DNA from: Pantoea sp. SOD02
GTDB lineage: Bacteria > Pseudomonadota > Gammaproteobacteria > Enterobacterales > Enterobacteriaceae
Direction of reading: 5' to 3'
Assembly: GCF_024707505.1 (NCBI RefSeq)
Contig: NZ_CP102604.1
Span: 2,418,001 to 2,482,000, forward strand
DNA: 64,000 nucleotides
Both the position numbers and the translations under genes were made by a program. Position 1 is the stretch's first letter. Each line of letters begins with the position of its first letter. Below the pieces are notes generated by a model, which did not search any database, was not told the DNA's origin, and was given only the letters and a program-made list of their open reading frames with translations. This document shows positions 27,105 through 35,954 of this stretch, piece after piece.

Positions 27105-28388
27105 TTAACCCTGCAGCAGAGACAGAACCTGCTGTGGAACCTGGTTAGCTTTAGCCAACACTGAGTTACCCGCCTGCTGGATGATCTGTGCTTTAGACAT
27201 GTTTGAAACTTCAGTGGCGTAGTCAGCATCCTGAATACGAGACTGTGCTTCAGACAGGTTAGTAGTAGTGTTGTTCAGGTTGGTGATTGCAGAGTCCAGA
27301 CGGTTCTGCACCGCACCCAGGCTTGAACGGAATTTATCAACAGACGCGATAGCTTTGTCCAACAGAGCCAGTGGGTCATTGGTTGAAGAACCGCTGAACA
27401 CGTTGGCGTTAGCAGAGTCAGCGATGTCAGCGATATCAGTGGTGCCGGTAGTAGTGGAGTCACCGCCGTTAGCGATAGCGCCTGAGTCAGTTTTGTAATC
27501 TTTACCTTGAACGGTAACGAAACCAACTGCGCCGCCAGTTGAATCGCTGCCCACTTTAATGAACTTGCCTGACATTTCGCCAGAAGTTACACCGTTGTCG
27601 GTATCGGTGTAAGACACATCAGTGGTGTTCAGAGTAACAACGCCGCCTGAACCAACAGATACAGAGTAGTTATCGCTGCCAGAAGTAACAACATAGTCAG
27701 CTGTTGCTGCGCCGCCAGAAGTCAGTACGTTATGCAGTGACAGGCCGCTTGCATCAACACCCAAGCCACTTGCAACAGCGGCCAGATCAACGTCAGCCAT
27801 TGCACCAGTAGAAGCATCGCCAACTTTGGTGATGGTATCGCTGAGTTTCAGTGAATTACCGTCAACAGAGAAGCCTTTCAGACCCAGAGTTGAAGAGTCA
27901 ATTTTCTGCAGGTCGATAGTGATGGTTTCGCCATCGTTAGAACCAACCTGGATTTTCATTGCGCCGTCTTTTGCCAGCACGTTCACGCCGTTGAACTGAG
28001 TCTGACCTGATACGCGGTCAATTTCGTCCAGACGTGATTTGATTTCGTCCTGGATTGAAGACAGGTCAGAATCTGAGTTAGTACCGTTCTGAGACTGTAC
28101 AGTCAGTTCACGGATACGCTGTAAGTTGTTGTTGATTTCTGACAGTGCGCCTTCAGTAGTCTGCGCTGCAGAGATACCGTCGTTAGCGTTACGCGCTGCC
28201 TGAGTCAGGCCGTTGATGTTAGAAGTGAAGCGGTTGGCAATTGCCTGGCCCGCTGCGTCATCTTTAGCGCTGTTAATACGAAGACCAGAAGACAGACGCT
28301 CGATAGAGGTAGACAGAGCAGACTGGTTCTTGTTGATGTTGTTCTGAGTGATCAGCGAGAGGCTGTTGGTATTAATGACTTGGGCCAT
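27105..28388 (-). CDS. fliC: Flagellin
   Basis: 427 residues. Filament subunit, exported by the flagellar type III apparatus. N-terminal D0/D1: MAQVINTNSLSLITQNNINK and LSSGLRINSAKDDAAGQAI. The C-terminal D1/D0 contains AVQNRLDSAITNLNNTTTNL and ends VLSLLQG. The central region (about 170-330) is Ser/Thr/Gly/Asp-rich and variable, as in surface-exposed D2/D3, and offers many Ser/Thr for O-glycosylation. ATG 28388 gives the exact family N-terminus, with AGGA upstream. The promoter is sigma-28 type. The adjacent glycosyltransferase may modify it. Confidence 0.97.
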   Translation of the reverse strand: MAQVINTNSLSLITQNNINKNQSALSTSIERLSSGLRINSAKDDAAGQAIANRFTSNINGLTQAARNANDGISAAQTTEGALSEINNNLQRIRELTVQSQNGTNSDSDLSSIQDEIKSRLDEIDRVSGQTQFNGVNVLAKDGAMKIQVGSNDGETITIDLQKIDSSTLGLKGFSVDGNSLKLSDTITKVGDASTGAMADVDLAAVASGLGVDASGLSLHNVLTSGGAATADYVVTSGSDNYSVSVGSGGVVTLNTTDVSYTDTDNGVTSGEMSGKFIKVGSDSTGGAVGFVTVQGKDYKTDSGAIANGGDSTTTGTTDIADIADSANANVFSGSSTNDPLALLDKAIASVDKFRSSLGAVQNRLDSAITNLNNTTTNLSEAQSRIQDADYATEVSNMSKAQIIQQAGNSVLAKANQVPQQVLSLLQG

Positions 28389-28464
28389 GATAATTTTCCT
28401 GTTAATCAAGTCTTTCGGTTAAGGTGTGGGCTTCAACCCGCCGGCTTCAGCGCCGTCAATGTTG

Positions 28465-28491
28465 TTATCGTCTGCCCTTAAACAACCTTTA
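28465..28491 (-). promoter_or_regulatory. Sigma-28 promoter of fliC
   Basis: On the minus strand, TAAAGGTT, an 11-bp spacer, then GACGATAA, close to the FliA consensus TAAAGTTT-N11-GCCGATAA. It lies about 77 bp upstream of the fliC start. Confidence 0.9.
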
Positions 28492-28654
28492 GATTTTTTT
28501 TAGGACCAGGTGAAAATTTTTCCCTTCAACCTGTCACGCTTATCTTTATCGCCCTCTCTGCACACTTCTTTAGCGTTTTAATCATTTTTTCTAGCGCCAG
28601 AAATACCCTTCTCTATATACGCTATTCACTTCATCACTCTCTGATAATTAATTT

Positions 28655-28681
28655 TAAACTTTGCCCATTCCACGCCGATAA
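28655..28681 (+). promoter_or_regulatory. Sigma-28 promoter of fliDST
   Basis: TAAACTTT, 11 bp (GCCCATTCCAC), GCCGATAA: an almost perfect FliA promoter 43 bp upstream of the fliD start. Confidence 0.95.
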
Positions 28682-28724
28682 CCCGGGTATTCAAACTCCG
28701 TGTCGACCACTTAAAGGAAACAAC

Positions 28725-30152
28725 ATGGCAAGTATCTCTACGCTGGGTATCGGTTCTGGCCTCGACTTAAGTACCATCCTTGATAACCTGACCACTGCTG
28801 AGAAAGCGTCATTAACGCCCATCTCTAATCAGCAGACGGCCTACACCGCCAAATTGAGCGCCTACGCTACGCTGAAAAGCTCACTTTCGACTTTCCAGAC
28901 CGCTAACACCGCCTTAAACAGTGCCGATCTGTTTAGCGCGACATCCGCAAGCAGCAGCTCAAGCGCGTTTAGTGCCACCACTTCAGGTACCGTGGTTGCC
29001 GGAAAATACACTATTAGCGTTTCACAGCTGGCGCAGGCGCAAACGCTGACTTCCGCTGTGCAGACCAGCAACACCACGGCACTGGGCGATTCATCCGCCA
29101 GCAGCCGCACCTTGTCAATCACCCTGAAAGATGGCACCAGCAAAGACATCTCCCTGACCAGTGATCAAACTTCACTGACCGGTATGCGTGATGCCATCAA
29201 CGGCGCTGATGCAGGCGTGAGCGCCACCATTATTAAAGTAGGCGATGGCAGCTACCGTTTATCGCTGACTTCAAGCGAAACCGGCAGTGATAACGCGGTG
29301 AGCAAAATTGCCGTAACCGGTGATGACACGCTGCAAGGCATCGTCGGCTATGACGCGTCTGCAAGCAGCAATGCGATGACTGAAAGCGTTACTGCGCAGA
29401 ATGCCAAGCTAACCGTGAATAACGTTGAAATTGAGAACAGCAGCAACACCATCAGCGATGCGCTGGAAGGTATTACGCTCAATCTTAACGACACCACCAC
29501 CGGCAACCAGACGCTGACCATCACCAAAGATACGTCGAAAGCGGAAAGCGCGATTACGACCTGGGTTAACGCTTACAACACCTTGCTGGACCAGTTCAAC
29601 ACGCTGACCAAATACACTGCGGTAGATACCGGCGCCTCTGCGCAGGACTCCAGCAACGGCGCGCTGTTAGGTGACAGCACCCTGCGCACCATCCAGACAC
29701 AGCTGAAAAGCATGCTGACCAATGCGCAGAGTTCTTCTACTTATAAATCGCTGGCGCAGATCGGTATCACCACCGACCCAACCACCGGTTCGCTGGAGCT
29801 GGATTCCGATAAGCTGGAAACCGCGCTGAGCAGCGACGCGGATGGTGTGAAAGAAATGATTGTGGGCGACGGTAAAACCACCGGCATCACCACCACCATC
29901 GCCACCAATCTCACCGGTTGGCTCTCCAGCACCGGTATCGTGCAGGCCGCCACTGACGGCGTAAGTAAAACGCTGAATGACCTGACCGATCAGTACAACA
30001 CCATGAGCACGCGTATCGACAACATGGTAGCGCGCTATAAAACCCAATTCACTCAGCTTGATGTTCTGATGAGTTCGTTGAACCAGACCAGTAGCTATCT
30101 GACGCAGCAGTTCGAGTCATCAAGCAGCTCAAGCTCTAGCAGCTCATCCTAA
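28725..30152 (+). CDS. fliD: Flagellar filament cap protein FliD (HAP2)
   Basis: 475 residues. It caps the filament tip and folds exported flagellin. N-terminal MASISTLGIGSGLDLSTILDNL and C-terminal FTQLDVLMSSLNQTSSYLTQQF are the conserved coiled-coil ends; the middle is variable. The protein ends in an unusual run of about ten Ser residues coded by mixed AGC/TCA/TCT codons. The start follows AAAGGA and the sigma-28 promoter. First gene of fliDST. Confidence 0.95.
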   Translation: MASISTLGIGSGLDLSTILDNLTTAEKASLTPISNQQTAYTAKLSAYATLKSSLSTFQTANTALNSADLFSATSASSSSSAFSATTSGTVVAGKYTISVSQLAQAQTLTSAVQTSNTTALGDSSASSRTLSITLKDGTSKDISLTSDQTSLTGMRDAINGADAGVSATIIKVGDGSYRLSLTSSETGSDNAVSKIAVTGDDTLQGIVGYDASASSNAMTESVTAQNAKLTVNNVEIENSSNTISDALEGITLNLNDTTTGNQTLTITKDTSKAESAITTWVNAYNTLLDQFNTLTKYTAVDTGASAQDSSNGALLGDSTLRTIQTQLKSMLTNAQSSSTYKSLAQIGITTDPTTGSLELDSDKLETALSSDADGVKEMIVGDGKTTGITTTIATNLTGWLSSTGIVQAATDGVSKTLNDLTDQYNTMSTRIDNMVARYKTQFTQLDVLMSSLNQTSSYLTQQFESSSSSSSSSSS

Positions 30153-30164
30153 TAGGGAATGACC

Positions 30165-30572
30165 ATGTACAGCGCTAACGGCACACAAGCCTACGCAAAA
30201 ATCGGGGTGGAAAGCTCAGTAATGAGCGCCAATCAACAGCAGCTGATTACCTTGCTGTTTGACGGTGCGATCAGCGCACTGGTCCGCGCCCGCCTGTTTA
30301 TGCAGGACAACAATATCCAGGGAAAAGGTAACTCGATTTCCAAGGCCATTAACATCATCGAGGGCGGACTCAAGCAGGGCCTCGATGAGCAATCAGGCGA
30401 TGACCTGACCGACAACCTGATAGGGCTCTATTCCTATATGGTTCGTCGTCTGGTTCAGGCTAATCTGCGTAATGATGTCGAAGCCCTCGAAGAAGTTGAA
30501 GGTCTTCTGCGCAATATCGCTGATGCCTGGAAAGAAGTCGTACAACCTCAACACCTTCAGGACGCCGTTTAA
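30165..30572 (+). CDS. fliS: Flagellin export chaperone FliS
   Basis: 135 residues. It binds the C-terminus of flagellin in the cytosol and keeps it unfolded for export. Conserved: [36 protein letters not shown], and [21 protein letters not shown] chose ATG 30165 over 30159 because AGGGA is then at the usual distance and the N-terminus matches the family. It overlaps fliT by one base (TAATG). Confidence 0.95.
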   Translation: MYSANGTQAYAKIGVESSVMSANQQQLITLLFDGAISALVRARLFMQDNNIQGKGNSISKAINIIEGGLKQGLDEQSGDDLTDNLIGLYSYMVRRLVQANLRNDVEALEEVEGLLRNIADAWKEVVQPQHLQDAV

Positions 30573-30925
30573 TGAATATTGCACCGTCACTTGTCACCGT
30601 TTACCAACAGTTACTCGACCTCAGCCACGGAATGCTGCGTTTGGCAGCAGACGGCGAATGGGATGATTTGATTACCAAGGAAGTGGACTATGTCAGTGCG
30701 GTGCAAAGACTGGCGCAATCAACCGAAGCCGCCGCACCGTCGCGCCAGCTGCAAGAGCAGTTGCGTCCGGTGTTACGCCATATTCTCGATAATGAGAGCG
30801 AAGTGAAACGTCTGCTCCAGTTACGTATGGATGAATTGACGCAGCTGGTGGGCCAGTCATCGATGCAGAAATCGGTGATGAGTGCGTATGGTAAGCAAGG
30901 TAGTGTGTATTTGCCGCAGGGTTGA
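30572..30925 (+). CDS. fliT: Flagellar chaperone FliT
   Basis: 117 residues, all helical. It is the chaperone for FliD and in related bacteria binds FlhDC to lower flagellar transcription. The start overlaps the fliS stop. [22 protein letters not shown] opening and an [20 protein letters not shown] stretch fit the family. A terminator follows at 30949. Confidence 0.9.
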   Translation: MNIAPSLVTVYQQLLDLSHGMLRLAADGEWDDLITKEVDYVSAVQRLAQSTEAAAPSRQLQEQLRPVLRHILDNESEVKRLLQLRMDELTQLVGQSSMQKSVMSAYGKQGSVYLPQG

Positions 30926-30948
30926 TTCGTTGCGATGAACTGAATGAA

Positions 30949-30985
30949 AAACGGGTGGGAAGATATCTTCTCACCCGTTTTTTTT
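30949..30985 (+). terminator. Terminator of fliDST
   Basis: The stem ACGGGTGGGAAGAT/ATCTTCTCACCCGT (one G-T pair) is followed by a long T run. It lies 24 bp after the fliT stop. Confidence 0.9.
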
Positions 30986-30995
30986 CCGATTTCCA

Positions 30996-31054
30996 GGTCG
31001 CCATAAATGGCGACCCTACGGGCAGAATATGTAGGGTCGCCATTTATGGCGACC
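30996..31054. repeat. Palindromic repeat pair, GTCGCC type, copies 12 and 13
   Basis: Copies at 30996-31019 and 31031-31054 in opposite orientation (CCCTAC facing GTAGGG), so the whole can fold into one 59-base stem. They lie between the convergent ends of fliT and yedD. Confidence 0.9.
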
Positions 31055-31060
31055 TGGGAA

Positions 31061-31534
31061 TTACTGAGCGGATGCAGACGACACAGTAACCGGGCGCATC
31101 ATCTCCGGCTCGATATCCTGAATCACCGCCTCGTTCGGACGCTTCGCCACTTCTACCAGCGCCTGCTGACACTCAACGGTTGGACGATCCACTTTACGCA
31201 GTCTTAACCCATCGTAACGCAGCTCACCGTTTTCCAGCACCAACGGCATCACGCGCACCTGGCGCGTCACGTTAACCCAGTCATCGCCCAGACGGGTTAA
31301 TTTGCCTGGCTTGGCAATCACACGCTGCCACTGACGGCAATCCAGCGTATCGCCTTCGGCACCGATAATCAGGCTGCCCATCGCTTGCTTGCTGATCAGC
31401 TTGCTCTGCGGGCCCACGGTTTGCCAGTTGCCTTTGAGCTCCAGCGGCGCCGGGGTTTTTACGGCCTGGTCATAATTGCTGATCTGCGCACAGCCACTCA
31501 GCGCCAGCGCGGCCACTATCATCCACTTTTTCAT
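31061..31534 (-). CDS. yedD: YedD family outer-membrane lipoprotein
   Basis: 157 residues. A lipoprotein signal has the lipobox ALSGC (Cys15). The mature part shares [18 protein letters not shown] and [20 protein letters not shown] with E. coli YedD, which lies near fliT there too. The function is unknown in the family. The C-terminus is longer than E. coli's, with a low-complexity tail. Confidence 0.9.
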   Translation of the reverse strand: MKKWMIVAALALSGCAQISNYDQAVKTPAPLELKGNWQTVGPQSKLISKQAMGSLIIGAEGDTLDCRQWQRVIAKPGKLTRLGDDWVNVTRQVRVMPLVLENGELRYDGLRLRKVDRPTVECQQALVEVAKRPNEAVIQDIEPEMMRPVTVSSASAQ

Positions 31535-31625
31535 TCTCGGTCCCTACACTCGCATCAATGGCGGCTACGTTATAATTTTTCCCATCCGTTGCGCAAGGTA
31601 TCTGCTGCGCGCCGCATGATTTTCC

Positions 31626-31652
31626 TCAAGCTGTTCACTTCTGCGCCGATAA
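31626..31652 (+). promoter_or_regulatory. Sigma-28 promoter of the chemoreceptor gene at 31730
   Basis: TCAAGCTG, 11 bp, GCCGATAA. The -10 is perfect and the -35 is partial. It lies 77 bp upstream of the start and places the receptor and the following binding protein in the FliA regulon. Confidence 0.75.
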
Positions 31653-31729
31653 CTCTTCTGGAGTTAAAAGTACCTGCAAAAACAATAATTACCGACTACA
31701 CACTCACCTTCGTTACGGAGAACACCGTT

Positions 31730-33274
31730 ATGCGATTGACTCTTCGCGCGCGTCTGACATCGATTGTTGGCCTGCTGTGCATTTTACTGATCGTTGCCGC
31801 CATCTGGGGAATCATCGGCCTGCGCGCCGCCGACCAACGGGCGCAAAACGCCTACCAAAATGAGCTGTTACCGCTGCAATATTCGTCCCGCCTGTACCGC
31901 ATGGTGCAGGAACAATCCTCAACCCTGTTCGATGCCCTGCGCTACTGGACCGACAGCAGCGAAGTGGAGAAACGTCTGGCGCGCATCGCGCACTACGGCG
32001 AGCAGATTGCCAAAGACCGTCAAACCTGGCAGCAGCTGGCGTTTGATGCGCAAACCAAACCCCTCAGCCAGCAATTCATCACCCATCTTGACGGCTGGCA
32101 AAGCGCGCTGAAAGATGCCGGTGAACTGCTGAAGGGCGGCAACCCATCCGGCGCGCTGGTGGTGATTGAAACTCGCCTGCGCAGCGGCAGCCAGCTGCTG
32201 CAACAGGATATCGATCAGCTTGATGCGCTGATGCGTCAGCATGCCGAACTCACCTATCAGCAAAGCAACAGCGATTACCAGTTGGCGCGTAACAGCCTGA
32301 TTATCATTTTGCTGGTTGGGCTGAGCGTAGCGCTGGTGTTTGGCTGGCTGCTGATCCGCTCTATCAACCGGTCGATTGGTCAGGCACGCGAACTGGCCGA
32401 ATCGATTGCGGCCGGTGAATTGAATCATGATATCGGCAGCGTTTCGCGCGATGAGATGGGCGAATTGATGCAGTCGCTACTGCGCATGGATGTGCGTCTG
32501 GCGGAGATCGTGCGTGAAGTGGGCGAAAGCGCCAGCGCGCTGAGTGATGCGGCGCGTCAGATGGCCGACGGCAATGACGATCTCTCTGAACGTACCCATT
32601 CGCAGGCCAGCTCGCTGGAGCAAACCGCTGCCAGCATGGAGCAGATGACCGCCACGGTGAAACATAACGCCGATAACGCGGCGCAGGCCAATGAACTGGC
32701 CACCGACGTGCGTCACCAGGCCGAACGCGGCAGCAGCGTACTGCGTGACGCAGTCAGCGCGATGGAGGAGATCGAATCCTCCAGCAAACGCATCGCCGAT
32801 ATCAACCGGGTGATCGATGAGATCGCCTTCCAGACTAACCTGCTGGCGCTGAATGCGGCAGTCGAAGCGGCACGCGCAGGCGAACAGGGACGCGGCTTTG
32901 CTGTGGTGGCGTCCGAAGTGCGTCAGCTGGCACAGCGATCCGCCGGTGCCGCACACGAGATCAAAGCGTTGATCGATGCCAGCGTCGGCAAAGTAGAAGC
33001 CGGCAGCGCGCTGGTGCAGCGTTCTGGCGCGATGCTCAATGACATCAATCTGGGCGTGGCGCGTGTGGTGGATATTGTCGGTGAAATCGCCGTGGCCAGC
33101 CGCCAGCAATCCAGTGGCATTGAACAGGTCAACACCGCTGTGATCCAAATGGATGGTGCGACGCAGCAAAACGCCTCGCTGGTGCAGGAAGCCAGCGCCG
33201 CCAGCCAGACCGTCAGCGAACATGCCGGATTGCTGGTGGAGAAGATGGCCTTCTTCCGCTTGCAACAGCGCTAA
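31730..33274 (+). CDS. Methyl-accepting chemotaxis protein (no CheR tether)
   Basis: 514 residues. TM1 about 9-30, a four-helix-type periplasmic domain about 31-188, TM2 190-209, HAMP about 210-262, then the long methylation/signalling hairpin with the tip [20 protein letters not shown]. It senses an unknown ligand and controls CheA/CheY. It ends FFRLQQR and lacks the C-terminal pentapeptide that tethers CheR/CheB, unlike the receptor at 54914. ATG 31730 follows GGAG; the open frame extends far upstream through non-conserved sequence. The next gene, a binding protein, begins 8 bp after its stop, and AAGGAG overlaps the stop codon. Confidence 0.92.
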   Translation: MRLTLRARLTSIVGLLCILLIVAAIWGIIGLRAADQRAQNAYQNELLPLQYSSRLYRMVQEQSSTLFDALRYWTDSSEVEKRLARIAHYGEQIAKDRQTWQQLAFDAQTKPLSQQFITHLDGWQSALKDAGELLKGGNPSGALVVIETRLRSGSQLLQQDIDQLDALMRQHAELTYQQSNSDYQLARNSLIIILLVGLSVALVFGWLLIRSINRSIGQARELAESIAAGELNHDIGSVSRDEMGELMQSLLRMDVRLAEIVREVGESASALSDAARQMADGNDDLSERTHSQASSLEQTAASMEQMTATVKHNADNAAQANELATDVRHQAERGSSVLRDAVSAMEEIESSSKRIADINRVIDEIAFQTNLLALNAAVEAARAGEQGRGFAVVASEVRQLAQRSAGAAHEIKALIDASVGKVEAGSALVQRSGAMLNDINLGVARVVDIVGEIAVASRQQSSGIEQVNTAVIQMDGATQQNASLVQEASAASQTVSEHAGLLVEKMAFFRLQQR

Positions 33275-33282
33275 GGAGCGAC

Positions 33283-34575
33283 ATGATGCGTAAACTTCTC
33301 GCGATGTTACTTGCCACGCCGCTGCTGAGCCACGCGGCGACAACGCTGAATATCGCCACCATCGCTAACGGCGATATGACCATCATGCAGCAGCTCGCCA
33401 CACGCTACGAACAAGAGCATCCGGACGTCAAACTGCAATGGCATGTGATGGACGATGGCGCACTGCGTCAGGCGGTGCTGTCGGCGATGAACAGCGGCCA
33501 GGCGCAGTTCGATGTCATCACCGTCGGCACCTATGAAGCGCCGCTGTGGGGCGAAAAAGGCTGGCTGGCACCGCTGAATAAGCTGCCCGCCGATTACGAC
33601 AGCGATGATCTGATCGCGCCGGTGCGCAAAGCGCTGTCGTTCCAGCAAACGCTCTACGCCCTGCCGTTCTACGGTGAAAGCAGCATGACCTACTACCGCA
33701 AAGATCTGTTTGCGCAGAAAGGGTTAACCATGCCGGATAATCCCGACTGGACAGATATCAAGAACTTCGCCGCCAAACTCACCGATGTGCAAAAAGGCAT
33801 TTACGGCCTGTGCCTGCGCGGTCAGCCTGGCTGGGGCGATAACGTGGCGTTCATAACCACCATGGCGAATGCCTATGGCGCGCAGTGGTTCGATGATAAC
33901 TGGCAGCCGACGCTCAATTCGCCGGAGTGGCGCGAGGCGCTGGGTGATTATTTGCAGGTGGTGAAGCAGGATGGCCCGCCGGACACGGTGAAAAACAGCT
34001 TCGGCCAGATTCTGCGCCTGACCGCGCAAGGCAAGTGCGCGATGTGGATCGACAGCACGGTAGCAGCCGGTTTGCTGGTTAATCCGCAGATCTCATTAGT
34101 CGCCGACAAGCTGGCCTTTGCGCCTGCGCCGGGCGGCATCACGCGTAATGGTTCGAACTGGTTATGGTCGTGGGCGCTGGCGGTACCGGCTAACACGCCG
34201 AACCGCGAGGCGGCAATAGCCTTTATTAGCTGGGCGACGTCAAAACAGTACATCCAGCAAGTGGCCGATACCGTCGGCTGGGGCGCGGTGCCGCCGGGCA
34301 GCCGCAATTCTACCTATCAGCAGTCGAGCTATCAGCGTCTGGCGCCGTACGCCGCGCAGGTACGTGCGGCAATTGATTCCGCTACCGTCGAGCAGCCCAC
34401 GCTCAATCCGGTGCCTTATCAGGGCGTGCAGTACGTGAGCATCCCCGGATTTGATCAGATGGGTAACGCCGTTGGGCAGAATCTGGCGGATATGCTGAGC
34501 GGCAAACTGACGCTGGATGAGACGCTGGCGAAGAATCAGCAGGACGTAGCGCGGATTTATCAGCAGTTGCATTAA
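33283..34575 (+). CDS. Orphan periplasmic solute-binding protein (sugar/polyol type) coupled to a chemoreceptor
   Basis: 430 residues. A Sec signal (MMRKLLAMLLATPLLSHA) is followed by a family 1 extracellular binding-protein fold: TLNIATIANGDM, MNSGQAQFDVITVGTYEAPLWGEKGWL, and the LYALPFYGESSMTYYRKDLF hinge region. It resembles sorbitol/mannitol or other sugar binders. No permease or ATPase gene accompanies it. Its ribosome site lies on the stop codon of the chemoreceptor gene, which indicates coupled translation. I infer that it presents its ligand to that receptor, as the maltose and ribose binding proteins do for Tar and Trg. The ligand is unknown. Confidence 0.85.
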   Translation: MMRKLLAMLLATPLLSHAATTLNIATIANGDMTIMQQLATRYEQEHPDVKLQWHVMDDGALRQAVLSAMNSGQAQFDVITVGTYEAPLWGEKGWLAPLNKLPADYDSDDLIAPVRKALSFQQTLYALPFYGESSMTYYRKDLFAQKGLTMPDNPDWTDIKNFAAKLTDVQKGIYGLCLRGQPGWGDNVAFITTMANAYGAQWFDDNWQPTLNSPEWREALGDYLQVVKQDGPPDTVKNSFGQILRLTAQGKCAMWIDSTVAAGLLVNPQISLVADKLAFAPAPGGITRNGSNWLWSWALAVPANTPNREAAIAFISWATSKQYIQQVADTVGWGAVPPGSRNSTYQQSSYQRLAPYAAQVRAAIDSATVEQPTLNPVPYQGVQYVSIPGFDQMGNAVGQNLADMLSGKLTLDETLAKNQQDVARIYQQLH

Positions 34576-34581
34576 TGTTGT

Positions 34582-34727
34582 GGTCGCCATAAATGGCGAC
34601 CCTACGAGATTTGTAGCGAGTGTGGTTTCGTAGGGTGCGCATTAATGCGCACCAGGTCGCCATGAATGACGACCCTGCGGGATTTGTAGCGAGTGTGGTT
34701 TCGTAGGGTGCGCATTAATGCGCACCT
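34582..34727. repeat. Tandem 73-bp units carrying four palindromic repeats, copies 14 to 17
   Basis: Two head-to-tail units (34582-34654 and 34655-34727). Each has a GTCGCC-type palindrome, the linker GATTTGTAGCGAGTGTGG with flanks, and a GTGCGC-type palindrome (34582, 34630, 34655, 34703). A remnant of a third unit (GGTTGCCACGAAT) starts at 34728. The near identity of the linkers shows recent unit duplication, like the BIMEs built from REP elements in E. coli. Confidence 0.9.
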
Positions 34728-34819
34728 GGTTGCCACGAATATCGATCCAACAGCGGAATCCTGACAACGCAGCTTGCGCGCGTTACACTAGCGCGCAAGT
34801 TGATATGCAGGAACACCGA

Positions 34820-35143
34820 ATGAAAACCCCAGAAGAGTATTACGCTCAGGCGCGCACGATGTTTTTCGCCGCCCACCCCGATTTCCAATCCGCATTGGAT
34901 GAACTGACCGAAAGCGATGCACGCCAGGCGAATTTGTCATTAGCGCAATTACGCGCCTGGCATGCTGAACGCATTTATGCCGCGTTTTTGCGGCAGAAGA
35001 AGCTGGACGGCATGCTGTTTTCCATTCAGCTGGCAGAACCCGACAAAGCCGTCGCTGCGGATGCCATTGAAAAGTATCTGAAATCTCACGCGGAAGCGTT
35101 AGGAATGACGTGGGAAGAGTTTTGCATCAAGAACGAGCTTTAA
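34820..35143 (+). CDS. Conserved hypothetical protein, 107 residues
   Basis: ATG 34820 (MKTPEEYYAQARTMFF) has AGGA eight bases upstream; the longer frame from 34718 runs through repeat DNA and is unlikely. The protein is helical and soluble with no signal. Features are the HPDFQSALDELTESDARQAN stretch and an end of MTWEEFCIKNEL. I have a weak memory of a DUF6388-like family with this opening, but cannot confirm it. No partner genes are evident. Confidence 0.6.
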   Translation: MKTPEEYYAQARTMFFAAHPDFQSALDELTESDARQANLSLAQLRAWHAERIYAAFLRQKKLDGMLFSIQLAEPDKAVAADAIEKYLKSHAEALGMTWEEFCIKNEL

Positions 35144-35206
35144 GTGCAACGCATTGAAAATGCATCAAAGATACATCTCCAACCACACAAATTGTTCAGG
35201 AAAAAG

Positions 35207-35234
35207 TTGTACAAGTCGATCGAACTTGTATAAC
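35207..35234 (+). promoter_or_regulatory. Promoter of a candidate small RNA
   Basis: TTGTAC (35207-35212), a 16-bp spacer, and TATAAC (35229-35234). It points into a stretch without an open frame that ends in a terminator. Confidence 0.6.
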
Positions 35235-35240
35235 TTACTC

Positions 35241-35338
35241 ATCACGACGTAAGTCGTAGATTGTCCTTGAACGAATGGTGCTGTTGCACCGCCTCTGGAA
35301 GTGTTGCTGGATTTCCACTTCCAGAGGTCATATTTTTT
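35241..35338 (+). ncRNA. Candidate small RNA, about 98 nt, three hairpins
   Basis: Behind a sigma-70-like promoter come three stems: ACGAC-GTAA-GTCGT (35244-35257), GGTGC-TGTT-GCACC (35277-35290), and a 12-bp terminator stem CCTCTGGAAGTG/CACTTCCAGAGG (35292-35327) followed by TTTTTT (35333-35338). The layout suits an Hfq-type small RNA. I do not recognise the sequence as a known enterobacterial RNA. The terminator ends exactly at the convergent iraP-like stop codon and could overlap that mRNA. Confidence 0.6.
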
Positions 35339-35632
35339 CTACCCTTCCCGCTCGATCCCTTTCACTTCGATATAACTTGCCACCGCCAGTAGACGATTGA
35401 CGTGGGTAAGCAGCAGATCCACATCCGACTGTAAAAAATCCTGCGACGCACGCGATGCGGTGACAATTGCATCCTGCACCGTATCGGAAATGGTCAGCGT
35501 ATTATCCTCTTTCGCCTGAATCAGCAGTGCCGCAATCAGCAATGACTGCGCCTCAACCTGCGCCACCAGCTCTTTTGCTTCCACATCCATTTTTGCCATT
35601 TTCAATAAGATATCGATAACCAGTTGGCGCAT
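35339..35632 (-). CDS. iraP: IraP-like anti-adaptor (sigma-S stabiliser)
   Basis: 97 residues. The N-terminal half RQLVIDILLKMAKMDVEAKE followed by LVAQVEAQSLLIAALL follows the E. coli IraP pattern (KxLxxELLxKLAQKExESKEL, then AQVEAL); the second half is weaker. IraP blocks RssB, so ClpXP cannot degrade sigma-S during phosphate starvation. The protein is about ten residues longer than E. coli IraP and its gene is not beside phoA as it is there. It is divergent from the msgA-like gene, with a LexA box in the 62-bp gap. Confidence 0.7.
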   Translation of the reverse strand: MRQLVIDILLKMAKMDVEAKELVAQVEAQSLLIAALLIQAKEDNTLTISDTVQDAIVTASRASQDFLQSDVDLLLTHVNRLLAVASYIEVKGIEREG

Positions 35633-35640
35633 GTTTACCC

Positions 35641-35656
35641 CTGTTTTTATTTACAG
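35641..35656. promoter_or_regulatory. LexA (SOS) box
   Basis: CTGTTTTTATTTACAG, a full CTGT-N8-ACAG site followed by TA as in the consensus. It lies in the short gap between the divergent iraP-like and msgA-like genes, 38 bp before the msgA-like start. Confidence 0.8.
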
Positions 35657-35694
35657 TACTATATCGCACCCGATCCAATGAATGGAACGCCCTG

Positions 35695-35934
35695 ATGTTT
35701 GTGGAGTTGATTTACGATAAGCGCAACGTGGCCGGATTACCGGGCGCACGTGAGATGATTTTGCAGGAGTTGGAAAAGCGTGTACAGCGCGTCTTTCCCG
35801 ATATTGAGGTACGCGTCAAACCAATGGAACGTAACGCGATAGATACCGATTTGAGTAAGAACGATAAAGCGACAGTTGCGCGGATTGTTGAAGAGATGTT
35901 CGATGAGGCAGAAATGTGGCTGGTGGCCGATTAG
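35695..35934 (+). CDS. msgA: DinI-like family protein (MsgA type)
   Basis: 79 residues. MFVELIYDKRNVAGLPGARE and the end EEMFDEAEMWLVAD match Salmonella MsgA, a relative of DinI. DinI-type proteins bind RecA filaments and tune the SOS response; MsgA was found through its need for survival in macrophages. The acidic C-terminal helix typical of DinI is present. The upstream LexA box supports SOS control. The ribosome site is weak. Confidence 0.88.
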   Translation: MFVELIYDKRNVAGLPGAREMILQELEKRVQRVFPDIEVRVKPMERNAIDTDLSKNDKATVARIVEEMFDEAEMWLVAD

Positions 35935-35954
35935 GCCACCAGTGCGTTAGAGGC

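Noticed and set aside
31385..31729. N-terminal extension of the chemoreceptor reading frame
   Set aside because: The open frame continues upstream through yedD antisense and the sigma-28 promoter. The receptor's own start with GGAG and a normal N-terminal membrane helix is at 31730.
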